Assembly (NCBI GenBank): GCA_958295765.1
Contig: CATQHB010000002.1
Location: 2,778,091-2,842,090 of the forward strand
DNA: 64,000 nucleotides
Direction of reading: 5' to 3'
From: an uncultured Dehalococcoidia bacterium
GTDB taxonomy: Bacteria; Chloroflexota; Dehalococcoidia; Lucifugimonadales; UBA3495
Of this stretch, positions 36,008 through 44,150 are shown one piece after another. Below the pieces are notes generated by a model, which made no database searches, was not told the origin of the DNA, and was given only the letters and a program-made list of their open reading frames with translations. Numbering within the stretch: position 1 is the first letter of the stretch; each line of letters starts with the position of its first letter. A program made the translations under genes and the position numbers.

Positions 36008-36565
36008 GTGCAAGAATACCAAGACAACCCGGACGACCAAACTCCGGAAAATCAAATTATCGAAAATGAGGAACTGGTAACGGTCTGGGGTGTCCGCCGG
36101 AAACTGGTAGGAGCCTACTTCTGGCTGTTCAGCCTGCTCTTTACCTTGGTCAGCGGCGCGGTCGCCTGGCGGGAGTGGGCCAATGCAGCAGCGGGAACCT
36201 ACATAGTGGACATCCTGCTGGTGGCCCTGGGGGTGGCCTCCGGTAAGGTACTCTGGCTGGCGGCTTTTTCGATAATCACCGTGGAGGTGGGCTATATGAT
36301 TGCAGAACACTACATCGTGAACCGGTACAAGAAGGGCCTGTCAAAAGGCCGGTCGGAGGGCCTGTCGAAAGGCCGGCAGGAGGGCCGGTCGGAGGGCCGG
36401 CAGGAGGGCCGGTCGGAGGGCCGGCAGGAGGGCCGGTCGGAGGGCCGGCAGGACCAGCATCAGCAATGGCTGGCCTGGTACGAGCGGCAACAGGCGGCCC
36501 AGCGGGAAGGCCGCCCCTTCACCGAACCGCCTCCGGCAGGGCCGCAAGGCGAGAACGGTATATGA
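36008..36565 (+). CDS. Membrane protein with KGLSEGR repeat tail
   Basis: 185 residues with a GTG start after GGGAGATGATG. Two membrane segments (about 35-55 and 70-98) are followed by YMIAEHYIVNRYKKG, then a low-complexity run of KGRSEG/RQEG units encoded by 24-bp tandem repeats (about 36350-36450), then DQHQQWLAWYERQQAA and a Pro/Gly end. The charged tail is predicted to be a cytoplasmic helix. No family recognised. The stop codon overlaps the start of a partial copy of its own C-terminus. Confidence 0.65.
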   Translation: MQEYQDNPDDQTPENQIIENEELVTVWGVRRKLVGAYFWLFSLLFTLVSGAVAWREWANAAAGTYIVDILLVALGVASGKVLWLAAFSIITVEVGYMIAEHYIVNRYKKGLSKGRSEGLSKGRQEGRSEGRQEGRSEGRQEGRSEGRQDQHQQWLAWYERQQAAQREGRPFTEPPPAGPQGENGI

Positions 36566-36771
36566 TTGCGGAACACTACATCGTGAACCGGTACAAGAAG
36601 GGCCTGTCAAAGGGCCTGTCGAAAGGCCGGTCGGAGGGCTTGTCGAAGGGCCGGCAGGACCAGCATCAGCAATGGCTGGCCTGGTACGAGCGGCAACAGG
36701 CGGCCCACCGGGAAGGCCGCCCCTTCACCGAACCGTCTCCGGCGGGGCCGCAAGGCAAGAACGGTATATGA
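36562..36771 (+). CDS. Tandem copy 2 of the membrane protein's C-terminal region
   Basis: 69 residues starting at the ATG that corresponds to the internal Met of MIAEHYIVNRYKKG in the preceding gene. Start and previous stop overlap as ATGA. It carries fewer KGLSKGR units and repeats DQHQQWLAWYERQQAA and the Pro-rich end. It lacks the membrane segments. Whether it is expressed is unknown, but the overlap would allow translational coupling. Confidence 0.5.
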   Translation: MIAEHYIVNRYKKGLSKGLSKGRSEGLSKGRQDQHQQWLAWYERQQAAHREGRPFTEPSPAGPQGKNGI

Positions 36772-36953
36772 TTGCGGAACACTACATCGTGAACCGGTAC
36801 AAGAAGGGCCTGTCAAAGGGTCTGTCGGAGGGCCGGCGGGACCAGCATCAGCAATGGCTGGCCTGGTACGAGCGGCAGCAGGCGGCCCACCGAGAAGGCC
36901 GCCCCTTCACCGAACCGCCTCCAGCGGGGCCGCAAGGCGAGAAGGGGCGGTAG
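36768..36953 (+). CDS. Tandem copy 3 of the membrane protein's C-terminal region
   Basis: 61 residues, again beginning MIAEHYIVNRYKKG and overlapping the previous stop as ATGA. Only one or two KGLSEGR units remain. It ends in GPQGEKGR with a TAG. Convergent with the XRE gene 34 bases beyond. Confidence 0.5.
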   Translation: MIAEHYIVNRYKKGLSKGLSEGRRDQHQQWLAWYERQQAAHREGRPFTEPPPAGPQGEKGR

Positions 36954-36986
36954 CATAGCTGCCCCGGTCTAGCCGGCCGCCGCTTC

Positions 36987-37289
36987 CTATTCCGTGGCCG
37001 CCTCCCGCGCCCGCTGCCGGGCCAGGGCATCCACGTCCAGCAACTCCTGGGGCTTCACTTCCAAGGCCAGGGACAGGCGGGCAATGGAGCGCAAAGTAAG
37101 GTTCGGCGGCGCATTAAAAATCCGCGAAACCTGAGACTTGGGAATCCCCATAGCCGCCGCCAACTCCGACCGGGTGATGCCTTTGCGCTGCATTGCGTAT
37201 AAGGCGTTATCAATGATGGCAAGGGCCAGACCTTCGGCCACAAAATCCGGGTCCTTTTCGTACTCGGCGTAGTATTCCGCCAACACCAT
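36987..37289 (-). CDS. XRE-family HTH regulator (HigA/antitoxin-like)
   Basis: 100 residues; ATG at 37289 has GAGGAG six bases upstream. The helix-turn-helix is RSELAAAMGIPKSQVSRIFN (about residues 40-60), inside a Cro/C1-type five-helix domain. The N-terminal AEYYAEYEKDPDFVAEGLALAI helix is typical of HigA-like antitoxins. No HigB toxin gene is adjacent. Next upstream on this strand is the mazEF-like pair. Confidence 0.85.
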   Translation of the reverse strand: MVLAEYYAEYEKDPDFVAEGLALAIIDNALYAMQRKGITRSELAAAMGIPKSQVSRIFNAPPNLTLRSIARLSLALEVKPQELLDVDALARQRAREAATE

Positions 37290-37445
37290 AATAGACTCCT
37301 CGGTTTCCGGCAAAGTCAGTTGAGACTTCGCAGGGTGAGAGACCGTTCTATCTCAGTTCGCAAGCGCGCCCCTTTACGGAATCCGTGGGTAACTATGGTC
37401 AGCCGACGCCGCCTGGGGTGGTAGAAAAAGCTGGGTGTGGTATGG

Positions 37446-37803
37446 CTAATTCAGGATAAGATTAACTTTATAGAGGACTTCCTCGACTACTTCCGGCGGG
37501 CAGTGGCACTCAAAGCGGGCGCGACGCCCCTGCCAGTCCAAGCTCCTAATCTGGTCAACCATCACAACCCCGGTGATGGTTCCCGCATCGGGTAGAGGGA
37601 TATGAAAGGGGTAGTCCCGTACTCTGGAAGTGATGGGACAACATACTGCCATTCCGGTTAATTCATTATAGGCTCTGGGACTTAGAACCAGGGCAGGGCG
37701 ATGGCCGGCTTGCTCGTGGCCGGCTTGGGCGGTAAAGTTCAACCATACGATTTCACCCCGATCGGGGATGTAGTCGCCGGAACCTTACCCGGTCGCTACC
37801 ATA
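37446..37803 (-). pseudogene. mazF: MazF/PemK-type toxin with premature stop at codon 6
   Basis: The expected start ATG at 37803 overlaps the end of the antitoxin gene and reads M-V-A-T-G then TAA. The same frame continues after the stop with DYIPDRGEIVWLNFTAQAG and then AGHEQAGHRPALVLSPRAYN, an unmistakable MazF beginning, through VCCPITSRVRDYPFHIPL to the normal end. The only later start in frame is a TTG at 37742, which would remove the first beta strand and the DRGEIVW loop. The toxin is therefore probably inactive unless the stop is read through or is a sequencing error. Confidence 0.75.
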
Positions 37804-38044
37804 CCTCTTTACCCTGGGGGAAACCAAAGTCCACTTCCGGCGTCCCAGTAGTCCGACCTTCAGGATCTATCTGCGCCAGTAATTCTGCCAGGCTATAGTC
37901 TTTCCGGCGTATCCCCACCCGGCTGTGGTCAGCGAGCAGCACAACTTCCGACCCTTCCCGCAGACCCCACGCCTGGGCGACGGAATCGGGAATGTGAACG
38001 GCCAAGCCATCGCCGCATCTGGCGACAGGCAGTTTCTCGCTCAT
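37796..38044 (-). CDS. mazE: MazE/AbrB-type antitoxin
   Basis: 82 residues. The swapped-hairpin N-terminus LPVARCGDGLAVHIPDSVAQAWGLREGSEVVL is typical of MazE, and the C-terminal acidic segment LLAQIDPEGRTTGTPEVDFGFPQGKEVW would wrap the toxin. Its stop overlaps the mazF start region. It remains intact although the toxin has a nonsense codon. Confidence 0.88.
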   Translation of the reverse strand: MSEKLPVARCGDGLAVHIPDSVAQAWGLREGSEVVLLADHSRVGIRRKDYSLAELLAQIDPEGRTTGTPEVDFGFPQGKEVW

Positions 38045-38053
38045 ACAGCCCCC

Positions 38054-38944
38054 TTACACCTCAGCAAAATAGTTGGTGTCCAGCTTCTTTACTTCGTAGG
38101 TAATAGTAGTAAATACCCCGACACTGTGCTTAATCATCATTTGGGCAAGCTCTCGACCGTCGATGAGACGGATGGACTTGCTACCAAAAGAAATGTCGCG
38201 TGCCTTCTGTCGAGCACTGTCGGAAAAGGTGGAAGTAGTGATAAACACGCCCTTGACCGCTCCTTGTCCGTCCAGGCTTCCGGCAAAGTTTCGGATTTCC
38301 GGTTCGCCGACAGAATTGGAACCATACCGCTTGGCTTGGACATAGACCCTTTCCAAGCCCAATGTATTTTGGCTTAGTATGCCGTCAATGCCTTGGTCGC
38401 CGCTTTGCCCGGTTACTTGACCGTAACCGTATCCCATCTTGCCCAACAGCCCGACAACAAGACGCTCAAACCGGCCCGGAGGTACACCCTTCAAGCTATC
38501 CAGTATCTCTTCGGTCAACTGCTCCTGTTGCAGTTTGTAGCTCCTGTCCAACTGCTCCTCGGGAGTAATATCGTCGGGGTCAGCGGCTACTTCTGCCGCT
38601 TCAGAGTCCGCCGAGGATTCTGCCCAAAGTTGCTTTAACTCCGACTCGCGAATGCTCCCTTTGTGACCGTTAAGGAACTGCTTACCCTCCAAGGTTATCT
38701 GCAAGTGTCCGGGCTTCGGACGATGCAACAGCCCAGCCTTTATGAGGTTGGTTATCGCCCAATAGATACGAGTTTCCACCCGCGTCTTTGCCCCGGAAGG
38801 CACCATATCTTGCAAGTCATCCTCGGTCAAAGCAAGCCGAATAGTTAGCTGTCCCAAGAACTGCTTGGGAGACAAGCTAACCCTGGAATCAGCAGCGATT
38901 TCCAGTATTGGGCGATACAAGTCGCTTTGTTTGGGTAATGCCAT
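38054..38944 (-). CDS. mrr: Mrr-type restriction endonuclease
   Basis: 296 residues; the ATG at 38944 follows GGGAG. N-terminal winged-helix part (LPKQSDLYRPILEIAAD... RIYWAITNLIKAGLLHRPKPG) is the Mrr_N domain. The C-terminal nuclease has FERLVVGLLGKMGYG, GDQGIDGIL and VYVQAKRY (D...QxK), then FITTSTFSDSARQKAR. Mrr enzymes cut modified (methylated) DNA. It lies 9 bases upstream of mazE on the same strand and could be co-transcribed. Confidence 0.9.
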   Translation of the reverse strand: MALPKQSDLYRPILEIAADSRVSLSPKQFLGQLTIRLALTEDDLQDMVPSGAKTRVETRIYWAITNLIKAGLLHRPKPGHLQITLEGKQFLNGHKGSIRESELKQLWAESSADSEAAEVAADPDDITPEEQLDRSYKLQQEQLTEEILDSLKGVPPGRFERLVVGLLGKMGYGYGQVTGQSGDQGIDGILSQNTLGLERVYVQAKRYGSNSVGEPEIRNFAGSLDGQGAVKGVFITTSTFSDSARQKARDISFGSKSIRLIDGRELAQMMIKHSVGVFTTITYEVKKLDTNYFAEV

Positions 38945-39014
38945 CTCCCAACTCCCAAAACCGATTGCAGCCGGTTCCATTCCCCAAGGGTGTTTGCCCC
39001 GTCCCCGCCGCCGG

Positions 39015-39230
39015 TCAAAGCAATTTGACGGCGGCCACGGCCAGCGTCGCTATCGCAAACATAGACCCTACCGTCCAGCGGATGCTGTTGACTTGACCCC
39101 GCGCAATGAGGACTTTCAACTCAGCAATCTCAACCTGAACCTTGGCAAAGTCCTCTTTAGTTGCCAAGTGCCTCACTATCTCTTCCAGGGCGGCAACCCG
39201 TTCCGGTATAGTCATATTTTCGGTAGTCAT
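39015..39230 (-). CDS. Small coiled-coil protein with C-terminal membrane anchor
   Basis: 71 residues from the ATG after GGGGGG (TTAAAT spacer). Residues 5-40 are a predicted coiled coil (IPERVAALEEIVRHLATKED, then VQVEIAELKVLIA) and residues 50-70 are hydrophobic (SMFAIATLAVAAVKLL). This layout is common in small phage/CCDC90-like proteins of unknown role. It is upstream of mrr on the same strand. Confidence 0.7.
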   Translation of the reverse strand: MTTENMTIPERVAALEEIVRHLATKEDFAKVQVEIAELKVLIARGQVNSIRWTVGSMFAIATLAVAAVKLL

Positions 39231-39333
39231 ATTTAAGCCCCCCACGGTCATTGCAACTGCTTGTATGATACACTATCCCTTGCTTTTAACAAGGCTCATC
39301 CAATCTACACGGATCTACACGGAGTTCTAACCT

Positions 39334-41388
39334 ATGGTGCCACCGGGAGATATTTTCGGAGTTATACCCGTCTGGGTGGGGGTTTATCTGGCGTTGATTG
39401 CTACCCAGGCTCTGGCCGGTTGGCTGGCCTGGCGGCGGGTTATTTACCTGATTCGCCAAGGGCGGAGCGTGGCCCGCTTTGACCGGCCCTGGGAGCGGTT
39501 GCGGGGCGCTTTGGGCATCGTGCTGGGGCAGCGCAAGGTGTTGCAGCGGGTCGGCTCGCTGGATGCCCGCAGCCGGGGGATTGATCTGGCCGGCCTGGGC
39601 CACGCCTTCGTCTTTTGGGGGTTCCTGTCCTTCTCCCTCAGCTACCTCATCTTTATCTTTGGGGCGGCTATCTGGCCCCCGCTGCCGGAAACTATCCTCA
39701 CCGAAACCGGCGTAAGGGTCTATAGCGTCTATCTGGACTTGTACGCCGTGCTGATTCTGGCGGTGCTGGGCTGGATGTTTGCCCGGCGCTGGGCGGCCCG
39801 CCCCTACCGCCTCAGCTTTGACCTGACCCGCAACATTGACGCCGTAATCGTGGTGGGCCTCACCGCCGCCCTGATGGTGGCGACCCTGCTGGTTCACGCT
39901 TTCTACGTGGCGTCCGGGGGACACGGCCCGGAGGCCGCTGCGCCGGTGGGCGGCGCTATTGGCCGCGCCTTCACCGCGATGGGCCTCTCCGCCGGGGCCG
40001 CCGGCGTTCTCCACGCTATCCTTTGGTGGCTGCACCTGGGCGTCATCCTGGGCTTTGGCATCTATGTCCCCACTTCCAAGCACATCCACATGATTGGCGC
40101 GCCGCTGAACGCCTACTTCCGCTCCCTGGAACCCCGGGGGACGCTGGCGCCGATAGACCTGGAAAACGCCGAGCGGTTCGGCGCCGGGCGGGTGCAGGAT
40201 TTCACCTGGAAACAACTGCTGGACGGCTACGCCTGCGCCGTCTGTGGCCGCTGCACTGACGCCTGCCCGGCCAATACCACCGGCAAAATCCTGTCGCCCA
40301 TGCACATCGTGGAAAACCTGAAGGAGCATATGTTGACCATCGGCCACCAGGGGCCGCGCAATCCGGAACACCAGGAGCCGACGCCGATCATTGACCACGC
40401 CATCCCGGAACAAGCGCTATGGGACTGCGTTTCCTGCGGCGCTTGTATGGAGGAGTGCCCGGTGGTGGTGGAGCATATCCCTACCATTATGGACTTGCGC
40501 CGCAACCTGGTGCTGGAGGAGTCCCGCATCCCGGAAACCGGAATGAACGCCCTGCTCAGTATGGAACAGCGAGGCCATCCCTGGCGCGGCACCCAATTTT
40601 CCCGCACCGATTGGGCCGAGGGGTTGGGCGTGCCGACCCTGGCCGAAAAACCCGACGCGGAAATCCTGTTCTGGGTGGGCTGCACCGCCGCCCTGGAGCA
40701 GCGCAGCCAGGGCGCCGCCCGCTCGATGGTCAAGGTGCTGAAAGCGGCCGGCGTGGACTTTGCCATCCTGGGCGATGAGGAAACCTGCACCGGCGACCCG
40801 GCTCGGCGGATGGGCAACGAGTACCTGTTCCAGCTGCTGGCCGGCCAGAACATTGAGACCCTGAACGCCTACCACGTCAAGAAAATCGTTACCATCTGCC
40901 CCCACTGTTTCAACACTATGCGCAACGAATATCCCCAGTTCGGCGGCGAGTATGAGGTGCTGCACTACAGCCAGTTCGTGGACGAGTTGATTCAGCAGGG
41001 GCGGATTAAGCCCATCAAGATGATGAACGTCAACGTGGCTTATCACGATTCCTGCTTCCTGGGGCGGCACAACGGCATTTACGACCAGCCGCGCAACATC
41101 GCCCGCTCCATACCGGGGCTGCGGCTGGTGGAAATGACCCCCCGCTGTCGGGAACGGGGCTTCTGCTGCGGCGCCGGCGGCGGGCATATGTGGATTGAGG
41201 AGAGCCAGGGAGAGCGCATCAACCACGCCCGCACCGACCACTTCCTGGAAACCGACGCCGACACCGTCGGCGTCTCCTGCCCCTTCTGCCTCCAAATGCT
41301 GACCGAGGGCATCCAGGCCAAGGGCAAGGACGGCGACAAGCAGGCCAAGGACGTGCTGGAGATTCTGGCGGAGAGTTTGGGGGATTAG
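39334..41388 (+). CDS. EtfD-like membrane Fe-S oxidoreductase
   Basis: 684 residues. N-terminal half has five to six membrane segments (about 10-40, 88-112, 130-150, 168-192, 222-246) of the NarI-type haem b domain. Then two 4Fe-4S motifs: Cys301-x2-Cys304-x2-Cys307-x3-Cys311-Pro and Cys365-x2-Cys368-x2-Cys371-x3-Cys375-Pro. The C-terminal half has two CCG domains (HDSCFLGRHNGIYDQPR; GFCCGAGGGHMW). This is the architecture of EtfD, which passes electrons from ETF (beta-oxidation) to the quinone pool. No etfAB genes are adjacent. Confidence 0.88.
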   Translation: MVPPGDIFGVIPVWVGVYLALIATQALAGWLAWRRVIYLIRQGRSVARFDRPWERLRGALGIVLGQRKVLQRVGSLDARSRGIDLAGLGHAFVFWGFLSFSLSYLIFIFGAAIWPPLPETILTETGVRVYSVYLDLYAVLILAVLGWMFARRWAARPYRLSFDLTRNIDAVIVVGLTAALMVATLLVHAFYVASGGHGPEAAAPVGGAIGRAFTAMGLSAGAAGVLHAILWWLHLGVILGFGIYVPTSKHIHMIGAPLNAYFRSLEPRGTLAPIDLENAERFGAGRVQDFTWKQLLDGYACAVCGRCTDACPANTTGKILSPMHIVENLKEHMLTIGHQGPRNPEHQEPTPIIDHAIPEQALWDCVSCGACMEECPVVVEHIPTIMDLRRNLVLEESRIPETGMNALLSMEQRGHPWRGTQFSRTDWAEGLGVPTLAEKPDAEILFWVGCTAALEQRSQGAARSMVKVLKAAGVDFAILGDEETCTGDPARRMGNEYLFQLLAGQNIETLNAYHVKKIVTICPHCFNTMRNEYPQFGGEYEVLHYSQFVDELIQQGRIKPIKMMNVNVAYHDSCFLGRHNGIYDQPRNIARSIPGLRLVEMTPRCRERGFCCGAGGGHMWIEESQGERINHARTDHFLETDADTVGVSCPFCLQMLTEGIQAKGKDGDKQAKDVLEILAESLGD

Positions 41389-41397
41389 GGCGGCGGG

Positions 41398-41715
41398 GTG
41401 AACCTATATGATATTATTGAAGCTATAGAGGCTGGGCGCCGGCGTGAAACAGCCCATGCCCAAGACGAAGCCAGAAACGACCAGATATATATTGAAGAAG
41501 TCTGGCTTTCGGTACTTCATGGTGAAATCCTCGAAGATTATCCCGATGACCGGCCGCACCCATCCTGCCTGATCTATGGCCGGTCTCCTGATGGTAGTCC
41601 CGTTCATAGTGTTGTAGCTTATAATCAGGCCGAGCGCAGCGCTATTCTGGTGACCGTTTATCGCCCCGACCCGGCAAGGTGGATTGACTGGAGAGAAAGG
41701 AGACGGCGGATATGA
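41398..41715 (+). CDS. DUF4258-like protein, likely toxin-type partner
   Basis: 105 residues with a GTG start nine bases after the EtfD-like gene. AHAQDEARNDQIYIEEVWLSVLHGEILEDYPDDRPHPSCLIYGR and VVAYNQAERSAILVTVYRPDPARW match the DUF4258/RelE-like pattern. Its stop overlaps the start of a YgiT-type zinc finger gene (ATGA). That arrangement is characteristic of a toxin-antitoxin pair. Confidence 0.75.
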   Translation: MNLYDIIEAIEAGRRRETAHAQDEARNDQIYIEEVWLSVLHGEILEDYPDDRPHPSCLIYGRSPDGSPVHSVVAYNQAERSAILVTVYRPDPARWIDWRERRRRI

Positions 41716-42071
41716 GCCGCGAGGAATTATGCCCCTATTGCGGCGGGGAAACCTGCTATAAAGATGTGGAAAGGTTGTTGCGGGGCGGCAATGACGTTGC
41801 AGTTGTTACTGTCCCGGCCGACGTATGCCTGCGGTGCGGTACACAGATTTACGAACACGACATTTCTGTGAAACTTGAGGGAATTCAGCGGAAGCTGGAC
41901 TTGGGGCAGACCGAGGAGTTTCAACCTCTGGGCCGATATTTCCAGGTGGTCAACTCCGGCATCCCCCTCACCGGCATTACCGCTCGGCCCAACCCGCCCC
42001 CCTTTGGCCGGGGCAAGGTGGTAATTCCCCGCCGGGAAACGACCACTCCAGGCGATTCGGGCGGGGTCTAA
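41712..42071 (+). CDS. YgiT-type (MqsA-like) zinc finger protein
   Basis: 119 residues, ATG after GGAG and overlapping the previous stop. Zinc finger Cys7-x2-Cys10 (CPYCGGE) and Cys38-x2-Cys41 (CLRCGTQ), followed by ISVKLEGIQRKLD. No HTH follows, unlike MqsA. The last 45 residues (VNSGIPLTGITARPNPPP...) are low-complexity and may be read-through sequence beyond an ancestral stop. It probably is the antitoxin of the DUF4258 protein. Confidence 0.75.
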   Translation: MSREELCPYCGGETCYKDVERLLRGGNDVAVVTVPADVCLRCGTQIYEHDISVKLEGIQRKLDLGQTEEFQPLGRYFQVVNSGIPLTGITARPNPPPFGRGKVVIPRRETTTPGDSGGV

Positions 42072-42163
42072 CCGGCGTCTTGACAGCCCCGCGCCGCGCC
42101 AGCACAATGTTACTCCCGGTACAACCTTGCCGGACGCGCCCAGCATCAGGAGCCGCCCGAACT

Positions 42164-42718
42164 ATGCTTAAAAACCAGCCCAAATCCACCGCTGCCGCCA
42201 CCCCGGTCCCGGTAGAAACCCCGCCGGTCAATCGGGAAAGAATCCGCAACTATCTGCGGGTCGCCAAAGGCGTCATCCCGGACGCTTTAGAGGAGTTGAC
42301 CCACCAGGTCATCTATATGCCGGTGTCCGAATACGACTGGCGGGAAGCCTTGGTCAAGGTGGACGACTTGGCCGAATCCCCCGGCCGACGCGCCGCCTTC
42401 TTTCACCTCCTCATTGAGCAAAGCACCGGCGACGCCCTGGCCGGCGATCCGGTAGCTTGGCAGTCCCGCTTTGACCCCAGCCGCAACTACGAATCCGGGG
42501 AATGGATGCGGCTCACCGTCCCGGAACAAATCGCCGATATAGTACGGCGCATCCGCCGCGAATTCCCGGAAATAGTTGCCGCAGAGCAGGAGGCACAATA
42601 CGGGCTGACCCAAGCGCACATCGACAGTCTGGGCATCACTGAGGAGGACATTACCGAGGCCGTTGCCCAAGTCAGGAGCAGGAAATATGGCAGCCCTCCG
42701 GGTAGTCCTGGACACTAA
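42164..42718 (+). CDS. Unidentified protein, probable antitoxin for the PIN gene
   Basis: 184 residues from the ATG preceded (12 bases) by AGGAG. Soluble, acidic, helical; contains VNRERIRNYLRVAKGVIPDALEEL and a C-terminal LTQAHIDSLGITEEDITEAVAQVRSRKYG. No family recognised. The last 32 bases overlap the PIN-domain gene in another frame, which suggests coupled expression as in toxin-antitoxin pairs. Confidence 0.65.
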   Translation: MLKNQPKSTAAATPVPVETPPVNRERIRNYLRVAKGVIPDALEELTHQVIYMPVSEYDWREALVKVDDLAESPGRRAAFFHLLIEQSTGDALAGDPVAWQSRFDPSRNYESGEWMRLTVPEQIADIVRRIRREFPEIVAAEQEAQYGLTQAHIDSLGITEEDITEAVAQVRSRKYGSPPGSPGH

Positions 42719-43112
42719 CATCCTTGTTTCCAAACTGCTCTTCAGCCCCGGCAGCGCCTGGCTGGTTCAGGCCTGGCAGAACCAAACCCTGATACCCTTA
42801 GCCACCCAGGAAACCCTTGATGAGCTTTACGAAGTGCTCGCCCGGCCCAAGTTTCGGCTTTCCCAAGGGGAAGTTGATAGCCGAATGAACCAATATCTGC
42901 CCTGGTGCCAAATCTGTCCCGTGGATGTTGCCGTGCCAGTCCCGGAATGTCGCGACCCGGCTGACCGCAAGTTTCTGCAACTGGCTTGGCAAGTCCAGGC
43001 CGACGCCCTGGTAACCGCCGACCAGGACCTGTTGACGATGCAAGACGATTTCCCCATACCCATTATCACTTTAGACCAGTTGCAAGCCTTACTGCCCACT
43101 GCCCAAAACTGA
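42687..43112 (+). CDS. PIN-domain toxin (VapC-like, PIN_3 family)
   Basis: 141 residues from the ATG after AGGAGCAGG. RVVLDTNILVSKLL gives the first catalytic Asp (residue 9); EVLARPKF, CRDPADRKFLQLAWQVQADALVTADQDLL supply the later acidic residues (DPxDRKFL, TADxDLL) of the putative toxin PIN family. It should be an RNase. Translationally linked to the preceding gene by a 32-base overlap. Confidence 0.9.
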   Translation: MAALRVVLDTNILVSKLLFSPGSAWLVQAWQNQTLIPLATQETLDELYEVLARPKFRLSQGEVDSRMNQYLPWCQICPVDVAVPVPECRDPADRKFLQLAWQVQADALVTADQDLLTMQDDFPIPIITLDQLQALLPTAQN

Positions 43113-43134
43113 AAGACCTATCGGAACGAATGAT

Positions 43135-44124
43135 ATGCCCAACACCAAACCCTTCTCCCTGCTGGTAATCCCCGACGATGAGCCGCCGGCGCTGTTCGGT
43201 ACGCCCCTGGAGGGCCGCGCCCGCGCCCTGGCCGAGCGGGTGGAGTGGCACGTTACCCGTCCCGTTGGCGACGGGGATACTATCGCCCGCCTCCGGGACG
43301 CCGACGCGGTTATCAACATCCGGTCGTCGGTGCAGTTTCCCCGCCAGGTCCTGGACGCTTGTCCTAACCTGAAACTCCTTTCAGTTTGGGGCACCGGCGT
43401 TGACCACGTGGACCTGACCGCCGCCGCCGAACTGGGCATTACCGTGTCCAACACCCCCGGCTACGGCGCGCCCTACGTCTCCGAACACGCCCTGGCTTTG
43501 GCCTTGGCCGTGTCCCGCCGCATTGTGCAGAACGACCGGCGTATCCGGGAAGGGGGCTGGGCGGCCGGTTTTATTGATGAGTTGTACGGCAAGACCCTGG
43601 GCGTGGTCGGCGCCGGCGCCATCGGGCGGCGGATGATTCAGTTGGGCCAGGGTATCGGGATGGAGGTCGTCGCCTGGACGGTAAATCCCAGCCCGGAGCG
43701 GGCGGCGGAATACGGCGTAGAGTTCCTACCCCTGGAGAACCTGTTGCAGCAGTCCGATGTGGTCAGCCTGCACGTGGCCCTGTCGCCCTTGACCGAGGGC
43801 TTTATCGGGCGGGAGCAGTTGGCCTTGATGAAACCCGGCGCCATCCTGGTCAACGTGGCCCGGGGCGCAGTGGTGGATGAGGCCGCCCTGCTGGAGGCCC
43901 TGACCGAGGGCCGGATTGCCGGCGCCGGGCTGGACGTTTTTGAGACCGAGCCTTTGCCCCCCGACCATCCCTTTACCCGCTTGGACAACGTAGTTCTGTC
44001 GCCCCACGCCGGCAGTATGGCCTACAACGGCACTATGCGCGGCCTGGAAATGGCGATTGAAAATCTGGAAACTTTCGCCGCCGGCCGCCCGGCTAACGTA
44101 GTGGCGGCGGGAAACCGGGGCTGA
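43135..44124 (+). CDS. D-isomer-specific 2-hydroxyacid dehydrogenase
   Basis: 329 residues. NAD-binding motif GVVGAGAIGRRM (about 155-166), catalytic Arg in VNVARGAVVDEAAL, Glu in FETEPLPPDHPF and His in LSPHAGSM. The order and spacing are as in phosphoglycerate/glyoxylate/hydroxypyruvate reductases. No ACT domain, so not a full-length serine-pathway SerA. Reduces a 2-oxo acid with NAD(P)H. 22 bases downstream of the PIN gene; functional link unlikely. Confidence 0.93.
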   Translation: MPNTKPFSLLVIPDDEPPALFGTPLEGRARALAERVEWHVTRPVGDGDTIARLRDADAVINIRSSVQFPRQVLDACPNLKLLSVWGTGVDHVDLTAAAELGITVSNTPGYGAPYVSEHALALALAVSRRIVQNDRRIREGGWAAGFIDELYGKTLGVVGAGAIGRRMIQLGQGIGMEVVAWTVNPSPERAAEYGVEFLPLENLLQQSDVVSLHVALSPLTEGFIGREQLALMKPGAILVNVARGAVVDEAALLEALTEGRIAGAGLDVFETEPLPPDHPFTRLDNVVLSPHAGSMAYNGTMRGLEMAIENLETFAAGRPANVVAAGNRG

Positions 44125-44150
44125 CCGGTGCCGGCCTCGGGATTAACCGG

